A program made the position numbers and the translations under genes. Under the pieces are notes generated by a model. The model was not told the origin of the DNA. It did not search any database and saw nothing but the letters and a program-made list of their open reading frames with translations. Positions 7,981 to 16,263 of a stretch of DNA of 64,000 nucleotides are shown here, in pieces (position 1 is the first letter of the stretch; the number at the start of each line of letters is the position of its first letter). The stretch lies in NCBI RefSeq assembly GCF_043195105.1, contig NZ_JBAFWO010000006.1. The stretch is one strand, 5' to 3'. This DNA is from NCEH01 sp002257205. Lineage in GTDB: Bacteria > Pseudomonadota > Alphaproteobacteria > Rhizobiales > Xanthobacteraceae.

Positions 7981-10296
7981 TCACACCACCGAGGTGAGGC
8001 GCGGGGTTTCGTTGGAATTGGCCGCGCCGCCGTCCAGCGGCAGGCGGATGATGACGGTGGTGCCCACCCCTTCCTGCGAGCGGATGCGCATCGCGCCGCC
8101 ATGCAGCTCGGTCAGTGACTTGGCGATCGCGAGCCCGAGCCCGGACCCCTTGTGGGTCTTGGTGAACTGGCTTTCCACCTGCTCGAACGGCCGGCCCAGC
8201 TTGGCCAGGGCGTGCTTGGCGATGCCGATGCCGCTGTCCTCGATGGCGATCACCGCCGCCCCGCCGTTCACCCGCGCCTTGATGGCGATCCGCCCGCCCT
8301 CGGGCGTGAACTTCACCGCATTGGAGAGCAGGTTCAGCAGGATCTGCTTCAGCGCCCGCTTGTCCGCCCGCACCGCGAGCCCTTCGCCGGCCTCGGCGGT
8401 GACGGAGATCTGCTTCTCCTGCCCCTTGAGCGCCATGACGCGCAGGGCATCCGTGACGATTTCGTCGAGCCGCACGTCCTCCAGCTCCAGCTGCATGCGG
8501 CCGGCCTCGATCTTCGACATGTCGAGGATGTCGTTGATGACGTCCAGCAGATAGGTGCCCGAGCCTTTGATGTCGCCGCAATATTCCGCGTATTTTTCCG
8601 ATCCGAGCGGGCCGAACATGCCGCTCTCCATGATCTCGGAAAAGCCGATGATAGCATTGAGCGGCGTGCGCAATTCGTGGCTCATATTGGCCATGAACTC
8701 GCTCTTGGCGCGGTTGGCGTCCTCGGCGCGGTTCTTTTCTTCCGAATATTTCTCCGCCAGCTCGGCCAATTGCTGGGCTTGAAGCTCCAGGGTCTGCTGG
8801 GATTTGCGCAGGTCGGCGACCAGCGCCATCAGGCGCTTCTCATTGTCCATGAGGCGTTCCTCATGGCGCTTGAGCGGGGTGATGTCGGTGCCCACCGAAA
8901 CGTAGCCGCCGTCTTTCGTGCGGCGCTCGGCGATCTTCAGCCAGCGGCCGTTGGAGAGCTGGGCCTCGAACGCCCGCGAGCCCTCTTCCGGCTTATCCTC
9001 CGGCTTCAGCGGCGTGCGCGTGACCGGGTGGCGGCCGACGGTGGCGATGGTGTCGAACGAGGTGCCGACCTGGATCGCGTCGTCCGGCAATTCATGCAGG
9101 CTCTGGAATTTGGAATTGCAGAGCACGAGCCGGTTCTGGCTGTCCCACAGGACGAAGGCTTCCGAGATGCTCTCGATGGCGTCGCGCAGGCGGGTGTCGG
9201 CGGTCACCGTGCGTTCCGCCATGCGCTGGGCCTCGGTGACATCCATGGCTATGCCGATGAGGTGCGGGCCGTCCTCGCCGCCCTGCTGCACCACTTCGGC
9301 GCGCATGCGCAGCCACACGAAGTCGCCGCGCGCGGTGCGCATGCGGAACACCCGGTCCACCGAGGCGCCGGGGCGATCCGCGAGGTCCTGGGCCAGTTCG
9401 TAGAGGTTCACGTCGTCCGGATGCACCAGCTTGGCGATGTCGCCGAACGAGAGCAACTCGTCGCGCCGGTCCAGCCCGAGAATCTCGAACATGGTGTCGG
9501 ACCAGTACATGCGGCCGCGCGCCATGTCCCAATCCCACATGCCGCAGCGGCCGCGGTTCAGCGCGGTGTCGATGCGCACGCGCACGGTGTCATAGATGTG
9601 GTCCGCCTCGCGCGCCCGGCTCGCCTGCCAGTGGAAGGAGAAGCCGAGGATGAGCAGCACCGCGCCGGTGGTGGTGAACAGCGTCACCGTCAGCGTGGTG
9701 CTCTCCGACCAGGTGGCGAGCGCCCGCGCCATGGGCTGCATATAGATGATCTGGCCGAGCGGCGGGTTGAGGTTGCGCACGGTGGCGAGCGCACTGTCCT
9801 CGCCGAACGGGATTTCCAGCACGCCGGCGCGCTCGGCGAAGACCGTGAGCGGCTGGGAGGGATCGAGCACATCGGCCAGCGTCGCCGCCGGCGGCAGGCC
9901 CTGCGGCGCCGAGGCGAGGATGCGGCCCTGGGGATCGGTCACATAAATGCGGCGTCCGCCCAGCGTCGCGCGGGGCGGAAGGGATTCCTGCAAGGCCTGG
10001 CTGATGCGCGCAAGATTGCCGCCCAGGCGCTGGCTCAGCCCCTCGGCTGTCGCGAGCGCGAGCAGGCTGAGGTCGTCCTTGGCGTTGTCGATCACCGCCT
10101 GTCGGTGGCTGTGCACTTGCACAACGGCGCCGATGCCGATGACGAGAAGGAAGGTGATGATCAGCGCCGGGACGATCCGGCGCAGAAAAGGCTCGGCTTC
10201 GAGAAGCCGCTGGTAGGCGGGTCGTGCTACGGATTTTGCCAATCCACCTATGGCATGACCGCGCACACCGACGCTCTCAGCGTTGGCGCGTGCCAT
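7981..10296 (-). CDS. pleC: PAS-domain membrane histidine kinase, PleC-like cell-cycle kinase
   Basis: Hybrid-free sensor kinase of 771 residues. Transmembrane helices at about 41-63 and 205-228 enclose a periplasmic domain; two PAS domains follow (about 250-375 and 385-490), then a coiled coil, a HisKA domain with the His in FMANMSHELRTPLNAIIGFS, and an HATPase domain (LLNLLSNAVKFTPEGG, GSGLGLAIAKSL). The HisKA region with MESGMFGPLGSEKY is typical of the PleC/DivJ/PdhS group controlling DivK and CtrA in asymmetric division. In S. meliloti pleC lies in the same degP-feuPQ neighbourhood, supporting this name. The upstream region holds a dense GANTC cluster (10390-10446). It could still be another PdhS-type kinase. 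Confidence 0.75.
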   Translation of the reverse strand: MARANAESVGVRGHAIGGLAKSVARPAYQRLLEAEPFLRRIVPALIITFLLVIGIGAVVQVHSHRQAVIDNAKDDLSLLALATAEGLSQRLGGNLARISQALQESLPPRATLGGRRIYVTDPQGRILASAPQGLPPAATLADVLDPSQPLTVFAERAGVLEIPFGEDSALATVRNLNPPLGQIIYMQPMARALATWSESTTLTVTLFTTTGAVLLILGFSFHWQASRAREADHIYDTVRVRIDTALNRGRCGMWDWDMARGRMYWSDTMFEILGLDRRDELLSFGDIAKLVHPDDVNLYELAQDLADRPGASVDRVFRMRTARGDFVWLRMRAEVVQQGGEDGPHLIGIAMDVTEAQRMAERTVTADTRLRDAIESISEAFVLWDSQNRLVLCNSKFQSLHELPDDAIQVGTSFDTIATVGRHPVTRTPLKPEDKPEEGSRAFEAQLSNGRWLKIAERRTKDGGYVSVGTDITPLKRHEERLMDNEKRLMALVADLRKSQQTLELQAQQLAELAEKYSEEKNRAEDANRAKSEFMANMSHELRTPLNAIIGFSEIMESGMFGPLGSEKYAEYCGDIKGSGTYLLDVINDILDMSKIEAGRMQLELEDVRLDEIVTDALRVMALKGQEKQISVTAEAGEGLAVRADKRALKQILLNLLSNAVKFTPEGGRIAIKARVNGGAAVIAIEDSGIGIAKHALAKLGRPFEQVESQFTKTHKGSGLGLAIAKSLTELHGGAMRIRSQEGVGTTVIIRLPLDGGAANSNETPRLTSVV

Positions 10297-10389
10297 CGCC
10301 GGCCCCTCCTCCGGTGTCCGGTCTCAGGGCGGCCACGCCCTTCGACCTATCGTCCTCACAAGACTTGGAGGGACGTGCCGCATCTCTCC

Positions 10390-10446
10390 GAATCGGGGTC
10401 GATTGGACTCGAATCGGGGGGGTGTTGTCTAGAGTCCGGGAGAGTC
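10390..10446. promoter_or_regulatory. Cluster of five GANTC (CcrM) methylation sites upstream of pleC
   Basis: GANTC occurs at 10390 (GAATC), 10406 (GACTC), 10411 (GAATC), 10432 (GAGTC) and 10442 (GAGTC), all in the gap between the LysR gene and the pleC start. GAATCGGGG is directly repeated 21 bp apart. CcrM methylates GANTC in alphaproteobacteria and its methylation state controls several cell-cycle promoters; applying that here is inference. Confidence 0.65.
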
Positions 10447-10511
10447 AAGACCGCAAAAATTCACGCACTTCGCGGGTTATTTTACCGTTGTGGGATCCGC
10501 TGCGGCATCGC

Positions 10512-11474
10512 TCAAGCTGCATCGAGGGTGCGGGCCTCGCTTTGCCGTGCCGCCAGCGTCAGCGCGGGCGATTCAGCCGGGCGCATCCATCGCGCATAGA
10601 CTTCAACCATAAAGTCCACGAACACCCGCACCTTCAGGTCCTGCGTCGCGCGGGCCGGGAACAGGGCGACCGTCTCCAGCGGTTCGCGGCGCTGCCAATC
10701 CGGAAGCACCACCTCCAATTCCCCGGCGTCGATGCGCCGGCGGGCGAGGCAGCGTGACATCATCAGGATCCCGGCGCCGCCTAAGGTCTGCCGTAGGGCC
10801 ATGATTGCATCATTGGTGACGAGGGCGGGCTGAATCTGCAGGTCCAGCGGACCACCAGGCCCGTCGAGCTCCCAATGCAGCGGCCCGGGACGGTAGCGCA
10901 CCGCCACTAGGTCGTGCAGGCCGAGCTCGCTCGGATGGGAGGGGCGGCCCTTGCGGTCGAGATAGGCCGGGCTTGCGAGCAGGCTCAGCGTCTGCAATCC
11001 CAATGAGCGCACATGATAGCTGGAATCGCGCACCGGCCCGGGGCGCACCGCGACATCATAGCCGTGCTCGGAAAGGTCGAGCGGGTGGTTGTCGAGGGTC
11101 AGGTTGAGCTGCACCTTGGGATAGCGGGCGCGGAAGGTCGCGAGTTCCGGCTCCAGGATCAAAATGGCCGGCGCATAGGTGATGAGCACCTTCAGCGGGC
11201 CTTCCGGCTCCTTGGTGAGGGCACGGGCGCTGGCTTCGGCGCGGTCAAGTACCGCGATCGCGTCGACGCATTGGTTGTAATAGGCTTGCCCCGCCTCGCT
11301 CGGCCACACCCGGCGCGTGGTGCGGTGGAGCAATTGCACGCCGAGCCGATCTTCCAGCGTCTTCAGCTTTCGGCTGACCGAGGTTGCGGGAAGACCCAGC
11401 TGCGCGGCGGCTGCGCTGAAGCTGCCGCGCTCGACCACCCGCAGGAACACCTCAATATCATCGAAGCGCGCCAT
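10512..11474 (-). CDS. LysR-family transcriptional regulator
   Basis: The 320-residue protein has an N-terminal winged helix-turn-helix (about 1-60, FDDIEVFLRVVERGSFSAAA then LGLPATSVSRKLKTLEDRLG) and a periplasmic-binding-like effector domain (about 90-300). The style matches the subgroup with an FF/DVAVRPG motif in the effector domain, often repressors of oxidoreductase or efflux genes. The gene directly upstream in the same direction encodes a small secreted protein; no divergent target gene is present, so the regulated gene is unknown. Confidence 0.88.
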   Translation of the reverse strand: MARFDDIEVFLRVVERGSFSAAAAQLGLPATSVSRKLKTLEDRLGVQLLHRTTRRVWPSEAGQAYYNQCVDAIAVLDRAEASARALTKEPEGPLKVLITYAPAILILEPELATFRARYPKVQLNLTLDNHPLDLSEHGYDVAVRPGPVRDSSYHVRSLGLQTLSLLASPAYLDRKGRPSHPSELGLHDLVAVRYRPGPLHWELDGPGGPLDLQIQPALVTNDAIMALRQTLGGAGILMMSRCLARRRIDAGELEVVLPDWQRREPLETVALFPARATQDLKVRVFVDFMVEVYARWMRPAESPALTLAARQSEARTLDAA

Positions 11475-11564
11475 GGCGTTGCTTCCTCTTGCAGACGGAA
11501 AGGGACGCGGCGCGCATCGCCGCGCACCGCGTCCTGGTCCGGACCGTTTAACGTGATATGGGTG

Positions 11565-11849
11565 TTACTCGCCCGTTCCGCCAACGCTGTACTCGGCCTG
11601 GCTCGTACGGGTGGGCTGGGCGCTCCGGGCGGGGAAGATGGCGTTCAGCGAATGGCCGGCGGTCGGGACCTCCGCATAGCCGAGCGGGGCGATGGCGGAC
11701 CGCTCGGCGGCCTGCGCCTCGCGGGCCGACTCGGCCGCGACCGCATAGGCCTCCTTGTTCATGGCGGTGACGTATTCATCGGCGCTGGCGGCGCCGGAAA
11801 CGGTCAGGGCCGCACCGATGGCGAGGGCTGCAAGGGTAAGATTGCGCAT
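11565..11849 (-). CDS. Small secreted protein of unknown function
   Basis: A 94-residue protein with a clear signal peptide (about 1-23, cleavage after SGAASA) and a short mature part rich in Ala, with YVTAMNKEAYAVAAESAREA likely helical. No catalytic motif or cysteine is present. GGAGACTTTCC lies just before the ATG, a reasonable ribosome binding site. It lies 90 bp upstream of the LysR gene in the same direction and may be co-transcribed with it. The family is not recognised beyond resemblance to short exported alphaproteobacterial proteins. Confidence 0.65.
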   Translation of the reverse strand: MRNLTLAALAIGAALTVSGAASADEYVTAMNKEAYAVAAESAREAQAAERSAIAPLGYAEVPTAGHSLNAIFPARSAQPTRTSQAEYSVGGTGE

Positions 11850-11920
11850 GGAAAGTCTCCTGCATTTGGAAGCCGGCGGGACCGGCGTGTTGATGCAGGG
11901 AACCTAATCATTAGCCGACG

Positions 11921-11958
11921 ACGGGATAATGCGCCAAATGCGCAGCTCATTATCCCGT
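11921..11958. promoter_or_regulatory. Perfect 11-bp inverted repeat (hairpin or operator)
   Basis: ACGGGATAATG (11921-11931) pairs exactly with CATTATCCCGT (11948-11958) and is followed on the + strand by TTTTTG. Both flanking genes run on the minus strand, where no T-run follows, so it is not an obvious terminator for pepN. It sits upstream of the small secreted protein and could be an operator. Confidence 0.5.
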
Positions 11959-11978
11959 TTTTGTCGATAATCTCTGCG

Positions 11979-14612
11979 TTACCCAAGCGATCTCATCGCA
12001 ATGTCGGCCACATCCTCGGACAGGCCGGGCGTTTCCGCAACCCGTCGCAGCGCGCGTTCCGCATGTGCGGCGCGGCCCGCCTCCAATTGCCGCCAGGTCT
12101 TGAAGGCGGAGAGCATGCGCGAGGCCACCTGAGGATTGGTGCCGTCGAGCCCCAGGACCACCTCCACGAGGAAATCATAGCCCGCCCCGTCGGCGCGATT
12201 GAACTGGGTGGCATTGCCGGTGGCGAACGCGCCGATGAGGGCCCGCACGCGGTTCGGATTGGTCATGGAGAAGAAGGGCATCAGCGACAGGCGCTTCACC
12301 CGCTCCAGCGTCCCGGTCTCGGGGATCATCGCCTGGAGGCTCAGCCATTTGTCGATCACCAGCGGATCGTTCTCGAACCGGCGGAAGAAGGCGTCGAGGG
12401 CTTGCGTGCGCTCGGGCGTGTCGTGCTGGGACAGAACGGCGAGGGCGGCGAAGCGGTCGGTCATATTGTCCGCCGCCTCGAACTGCGCCACGGCGCGGGC
12501 GAGCGCTTGCGGCGTGCCGGGCAAGGTCAGGTAATCGAGGCTGAGATTGCGCAAGGCACGGCGGCCGGCGGACGCCGCGTCGGGGGCATAGGGGCCGGGC
12601 GTGCCAAGGGCCGCGTAAGCCTCCGCGAACAAATCACCGAGGCCCTCGGCGAACGCTTTGCGCAGGGTCTTGCGGGCGGCGAAGACGGCATCGGGATTGA
12701 CGTTGCGCGCCAGCTCCCGCGCCACTTCCGCTTCGCCCGGCAAGGCCAGAGCCTGCGCCTTGAAGGCGGGATCGAGCGTCGCATCGCTCAGGAGCAGGCG
12801 CGCGGCCTCAACCAGGGCTTTCGGATCGGGCAGGGTGCCGGTGCGCGCGCCATCCTTTAGCAAAGCGAAGGCCAAGCCCTGGAGCGCGTCGAAGCGGTTG
12901 AACGGATCGCTGTCGTGGGCCGCCAGGAACACCAGATCCTCGCTGGTGAGGTTGGACGACAGGTTCACCGGCGCCGAGAAACCCCGGTTGAGCGAGGCCA
13001 CGGGCCGCGTGCCGATGCCGGTGAAGACGAAGCTCTGCCGCGGCGCCGTGATTTCCAGAACGCCGTCCTGCACTTGGGTGCCATCCTCCAGAACCAGCGG
13101 CATGTCGCTGCCATTGGGACCGACGAGGCCGAGCGCCAGCGGGATCACCAGCGGCTGCTTCTCGCTCTGGCCGGGCGTCGGCGGGGTCGATTGGGCGACA
13201 TCGAGGCGGAACGTGCCGGCGGCCGCGTCATAGGCGCCGGTGACCTCGAGCCGGGGCGTTCCGGCTTGCGCATACCAGAGCGCGAAAGCATCGAGATCGC
13301 GGCCGGTGGCGTCGGCGAAGCATTTCAGGAAATCCTCGATGGTGGCGGCGTGTCCATCGTGGCGGGTGAAGTAAAGATCCATGCCGGCGCGGAACCCCTC
13401 TTCGCCCAGAAGGGTCTTCAGCATCCGCACCACTTCGGCGCCCTTCTCATAGACGGTCGCCGTGTAGAAATTATTGATCTCGCGATACACCTGCGGCCGC
13501 ACCGGATGGGAGAGGGGACCCGCATCCTCGGTGAATTGCTGGGCTTTGAGCAGGCGCACGTCGGCGATGCGCTTTACCGGGCGCGAGCGCTGGTCGGAGG
13601 AGAATTCCTGGTCGCGGAAGACGGTCAGGCCCTCCTTCAGGCACAGCTGGAACCAGTCGCGGCAGGTGATGCGGTTGCCGCTCCAATTGTGGAAATATTC
13701 GTGGGCGATGATCGCCTCGATATTGGCATAGTCTGCGTCGGTCGCGGTTTCCGGTGTCGCCAGAACGTATTTGTCGTTGAAGACGTTGAGCCCCTTGTTC
13801 TCCATCGCGCCCATGTTGAAGTCGGACACGGCGACGATATTGAACACGTCGAGGTCGTATTCGCGGCCGAACGCCTGTTCGTCCCAGCGCATGGAGCGCT
13901 TCAGCGCGTCCATGGCATAGGCGGCGCGGTCCGCCTTTCCCGGCTCCACATAGATGCCGAGTTCCACCGGGCGCCCGGAGGCGGTGACGAAATGGCTCGG
14001 CACCTTGTCGAGCTTGCCGCCGACCAAGGCGAACAGATAGCTCGGCTTGGGCCAGGGATCGTGCCAGACCGCATAATGGCGGTTGGTGCCGGCGATCGGG
14101 CCGTTCTTCTCAAGATTGCCATTGCCGAGCAGGATCGGCGCCTCGTCTTTGTCCGCCTCGATGCGGGTGGTGTAGACGGCGAGCACGTCCGAGCGGTCGG
14201 GGAAATAGGTGATGCGGCGAAAGCCTTCGGGCTCGCACTGGGTGCAATAATTGGCGCTGGTGCGGAACAGGCCCATCAGCTGGGTGTTCGCGGTGGGGTC
14301 CACCAGGGTTTCGATTTCCAGCATCAGGCGATCCGCCGGCGGGGCGGGAATCACCAGCGCCTGGGGCGTCGCCTCATAGGCGCCACCGGCCAGCGGCGCG
14401 CCGTTGATCGCCACGCGCACCAGCGTCAGGCCGTCGCCGTCGAGCGCGATGGGGGCGCCCGCGGTGCCGGCGGGATTGCGGCGCAGGGCGAGGCGGGAGA
14501 CCACGCGCGTCGCGGTCGGATGCAGCAAGATATCGAGATCGACGGTATCCACCAGCCATTCGGGTGGGTGGTAATCGGCCAGGCGCACGGGTTGGGGCTC
14601 GGCTTCACGCAT
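11979..14612 (-). CDS. pepN: Aminopeptidase N (M1 family zinc metallopeptidase)
   Basis: Cytosolic aminopeptidase removing N-terminal residues from peptides. The 877-residue length matches bacterial PepN. The exopeptidase motif MGAMENKGLNVF and the zinc site AHEYFHNWSGNRITCRDWF followed by LKEGLTVFRDQEF (HEXXH with the third ligand Glu) are intact. The order is N-terminal beta domain, thermolysin-like catalytic domain, small beta domain and long C-terminal helical domain. A mosaic repeat lies just upstream of the start (14640-14755) in the gap to the divergent acyltransferase. Confidence 0.95.
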   Translation of the reverse strand: MREAEPQPVRLADYHPPEWLVDTVDLDILLHPTATRVVSRLALRRNPAGTAGAPIALDGDGLTLVRVAINGAPLAGGAYEATPQALVIPAPPADRLMLEIETLVDPTANTQLMGLFRTSANYCTQCEPEGFRRITYFPDRSDVLAVYTTRIEADKDEAPILLGNGNLEKNGPIAGTNRHYAVWHDPWPKPSYLFALVGGKLDKVPSHFVTASGRPVELGIYVEPGKADRAAYAMDALKRSMRWDEQAFGREYDLDVFNIVAVSDFNMGAMENKGLNVFNDKYVLATPETATDADYANIEAIIAHEYFHNWSGNRITCRDWFQLCLKEGLTVFRDQEFSSDQRSRPVKRIADVRLLKAQQFTEDAGPLSHPVRPQVYREINNFYTATVYEKGAEVVRMLKTLLGEEGFRAGMDLYFTRHDGHAATIEDFLKCFADATGRDLDAFALWYAQAGTPRLEVTGAYDAAAGTFRLDVAQSTPPTPGQSEKQPLVIPLALGLVGPNGSDMPLVLEDGTQVQDGVLEITAPRQSFVFTGIGTRPVASLNRGFSAPVNLSSNLTSEDLVFLAAHDSDPFNRFDALQGLAFALLKDGARTGTLPDPKALVEAARLLLSDATLDPAFKAQALALPGEAEVARELARNVNPDAVFAARKTLRKAFAEGLGDLFAEAYAALGTPGPYAPDAASAGRRALRNLSLDYLTLPGTPQALARAVAQFEAADNMTDRFAALAVLSQHDTPERTQALDAFFRRFENDPLVIDKWLSLQAMIPETGTLERVKRLSLMPFFSMTNPNRVRALIGAFATGNATQFNRADGAGYDFLVEVVLGLDGTNPQVASRMLSAFKTWRQLEAGRAAHAERALRRVAETPGLSEDVADIAMRSLG

Positions 14613-14639
14613 CGATCACTCCGGGACAAGCAACGGTCT

Positions 14640-14755
14640 TAGAGCGCGATCCGAGCAAATTGAATCAATTTGCTCGTGAATCGCCCTCTAAACTTGAGGA
14701 AAGAGAACGCGTTATCCGTTCGGCTTGCGATGCAAGCTGAACGGCGCGTGCTCTA
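14640..14755. repeat. Mosaic palindromic repeat with TAGAGC ends
   Basis: The element begins TAGAGCGCG and ends GCGTGCTCTA, an imperfect terminal inverted repeat. Inside are a perfect 10-bp palindrome, GAGCAAATTG-aat-CAATTTGCTC (14653-14675), and a 13-bp near-perfect one, CCGTTCGGCTTGC-gat-GCAAGCTGAACGG (14716-14744). Such TAGAGC-bounded intergenic repeats are common in Hyphomicrobiales. The rest of the 14613-14969 gap holds only promoter sequence for the two divergent genes; no further gene was seen. Confidence 0.75.
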
Positions 14756-14969
14756 GCGCCTGCGGCGCGCGGGAAGACTAGGCCGTCGCAATGGGCGGGG
14801 GAAGGGGCGGGCGCGCAGGGGCGAAACTGCGAGGGTTTCTCCCGTTGCAACGGCCAAGGTAGAAATATTCAAGAACGCATGACCATGAAGTATCCGCATT
14901 TCAGACAAGGCTTCTCCCCACGGGAACTTTAGGCCTGTCTCCGGCTTTTCCGCAGCGGAGGTCTGTTTC

Positions 14970-16175
14970 ATGGTTCGCTTCAAAGCCCTGGATGCTTGGC
15001 GCGGGATCTGCGCGCTGCTGGTGGTTCTATTCCATTTCTGCTTCGTGTTCCGTTCGCCGCTGATGGGAACGCCGATCGTCACCAATGCATTTTTGTTTGT
15101 GGACTTTTTCTTTGTCCTCAGTGGCTTCGTGGTGTGCCATGCCTATCGCGACCGGCTGGGGGATGCGCCATCGTGGCGCGCCTTCGTGGTGCGCAGGTTC
15201 GGCCGGCTGTGGCCGCTGCATGCGGCCATGCTCGCGCTGTTCATCGCCTTCATCACTTTGGTGAACCTGCTGCCGCACCCCGAGCGTTTCGCCTTCACGC
15301 TCGGGCCGAGCGAATATTCCGCCATCGCCATTCCCATCCATTTGCTGCTGCTGAACGCGGTGGATCTGCACGGCATGGCCTGGAACGCCCCGAGCTGGAG
15401 CATCGGCGCGGAATTCTACACTTACCTGCTGTTCGGCGCGGTCTGCGTGCTGACGCTGCGGCGTCTCAGCCTCGCCGCGGCCGCCTTGGTGCTGGCGAGC
15501 ATCGCGCTCCTGGCCATGGTCGCTCCCAGCTACATGAATTCCACCGCCGATTTCGGCCTGTTCCGCTGCGTGGCCGGCTTCTTCACCGGCGTCGTCGCCT
15601 ATCGCCTGCACGAATTATGGGGCCACCGGCGCCTGCCGTTGGCGACGGCGTGGGAAGCGGGCATCGTCGCGCTCGTGGCGCTGTTCGTGATTCGCGCGAG
15701 CCACGGGCCGGATGCGGTGCGCGCGCTCAGCCTCGCGGCGCCGCTGGCGTTCGCCGCGGCGGTGCTGGTGTTCGCCCGCGAACAGGGGGCGATCTCGCGC
15801 CTGTTGCGGGCGCGCCCGTTCGCGGCGCTCGGGCGCTGGTCCTATTCCATCTATATGAGCCATCAATTGGTTCTGATGGCGGCGGCGTTCCTGGCCTGGA
15901 GCCTTGCGGGCGCGGCCGGCGTCGCGCTGGAGCGCGAGGTGATGGTGGAGGGGCACGCCAAGACGCTCTACGATCTCGGCGGCGTGTGGCAGAGCCATGC
16001 GGCGTTGGCGGGCGTGCTTTTGGTGGTGCTGGCGCTCTCGGCGCTCACCTATTCCCGCATCGAGGAGCCGGCGCGGCTCGCCTTCAACGCCTTTGCCAAG
16101 CGCATGGTGCGCGGGGAAGCGGTGCGCCGCGCGTTCGCCCAGGTGCGGGCGCGGCGGGTTTCTAACATGACATAA
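14970..16175 (+). CDS. Acyltransferase 3 family integral membrane protein
   Basis: Inner-membrane O-acyltransferase of the OafA/NodX type, transferring acetyl or another acyl group to an exported glycan or lipid. The 401-residue protein has about ten membrane helices, the N-terminal signature ALDAWRGICALLVVLFHF with the family histidine, and the loop VVRRFGRLWPLH. A good GGAGGT lies 7 bases before the ATG. No glycan genes are adjacent, so the substrate is unknown. A strong hairpin and T-run follow the stop (16199-16242). Confidence 0.88.
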   Translation: MVRFKALDAWRGICALLVVLFHFCFVFRSPLMGTPIVTNAFLFVDFFFVLSGFVVCHAYRDRLGDAPSWRAFVVRRFGRLWPLHAAMLALFIAFITLVNLLPHPERFAFTLGPSEYSAIAIPIHLLLLNAVDLHGMAWNAPSWSIGAEFYTYLLFGAVCVLTLRRLSLAAAALVLASIALLAMVAPSYMNSTADFGLFRCVAGFFTGVVAYRLHELWGHRRLPLATAWEAGIVALVALFVIRASHGPDAVRALSLAAPLAFAAAVLVFAREQGAISRLLRARPFAALGRWSYSIYMSHQLVLMAAAFLAWSLAGAAGVALEREVMVEGHAKTLYDLGGVWQSHAALAGVLLVVLALSALTYSRIEEPARLAFNAFAKRMVRGEAVRRAFAQVRARRVSNMT

Positions 16176-16198
16176 GCCCACATCAGTGGCTTGAAGCT

Positions 16199-16242
16199 GG
16201 CGCGGCCGGCGGGTGCTCCCCGCCGGCCGCGCCATTTTTTTT
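16199..16242 (+). terminator. Strong intrinsic terminator between acyltransferase and mdh
   Basis: A 15-bp GC-only stem (GGCGCGGCCGGCGGG pairing with CCCGCCGGCCGCGCC) is followed by ATTTTTTTTG on the + strand. It ends the acyltransferase transcript and probably also blocks read-through from the convergent mdh gene. Confidence 0.9.
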
Positions 16243-16263
16243 GCGTTCAGGCTTTCCGTAAGG

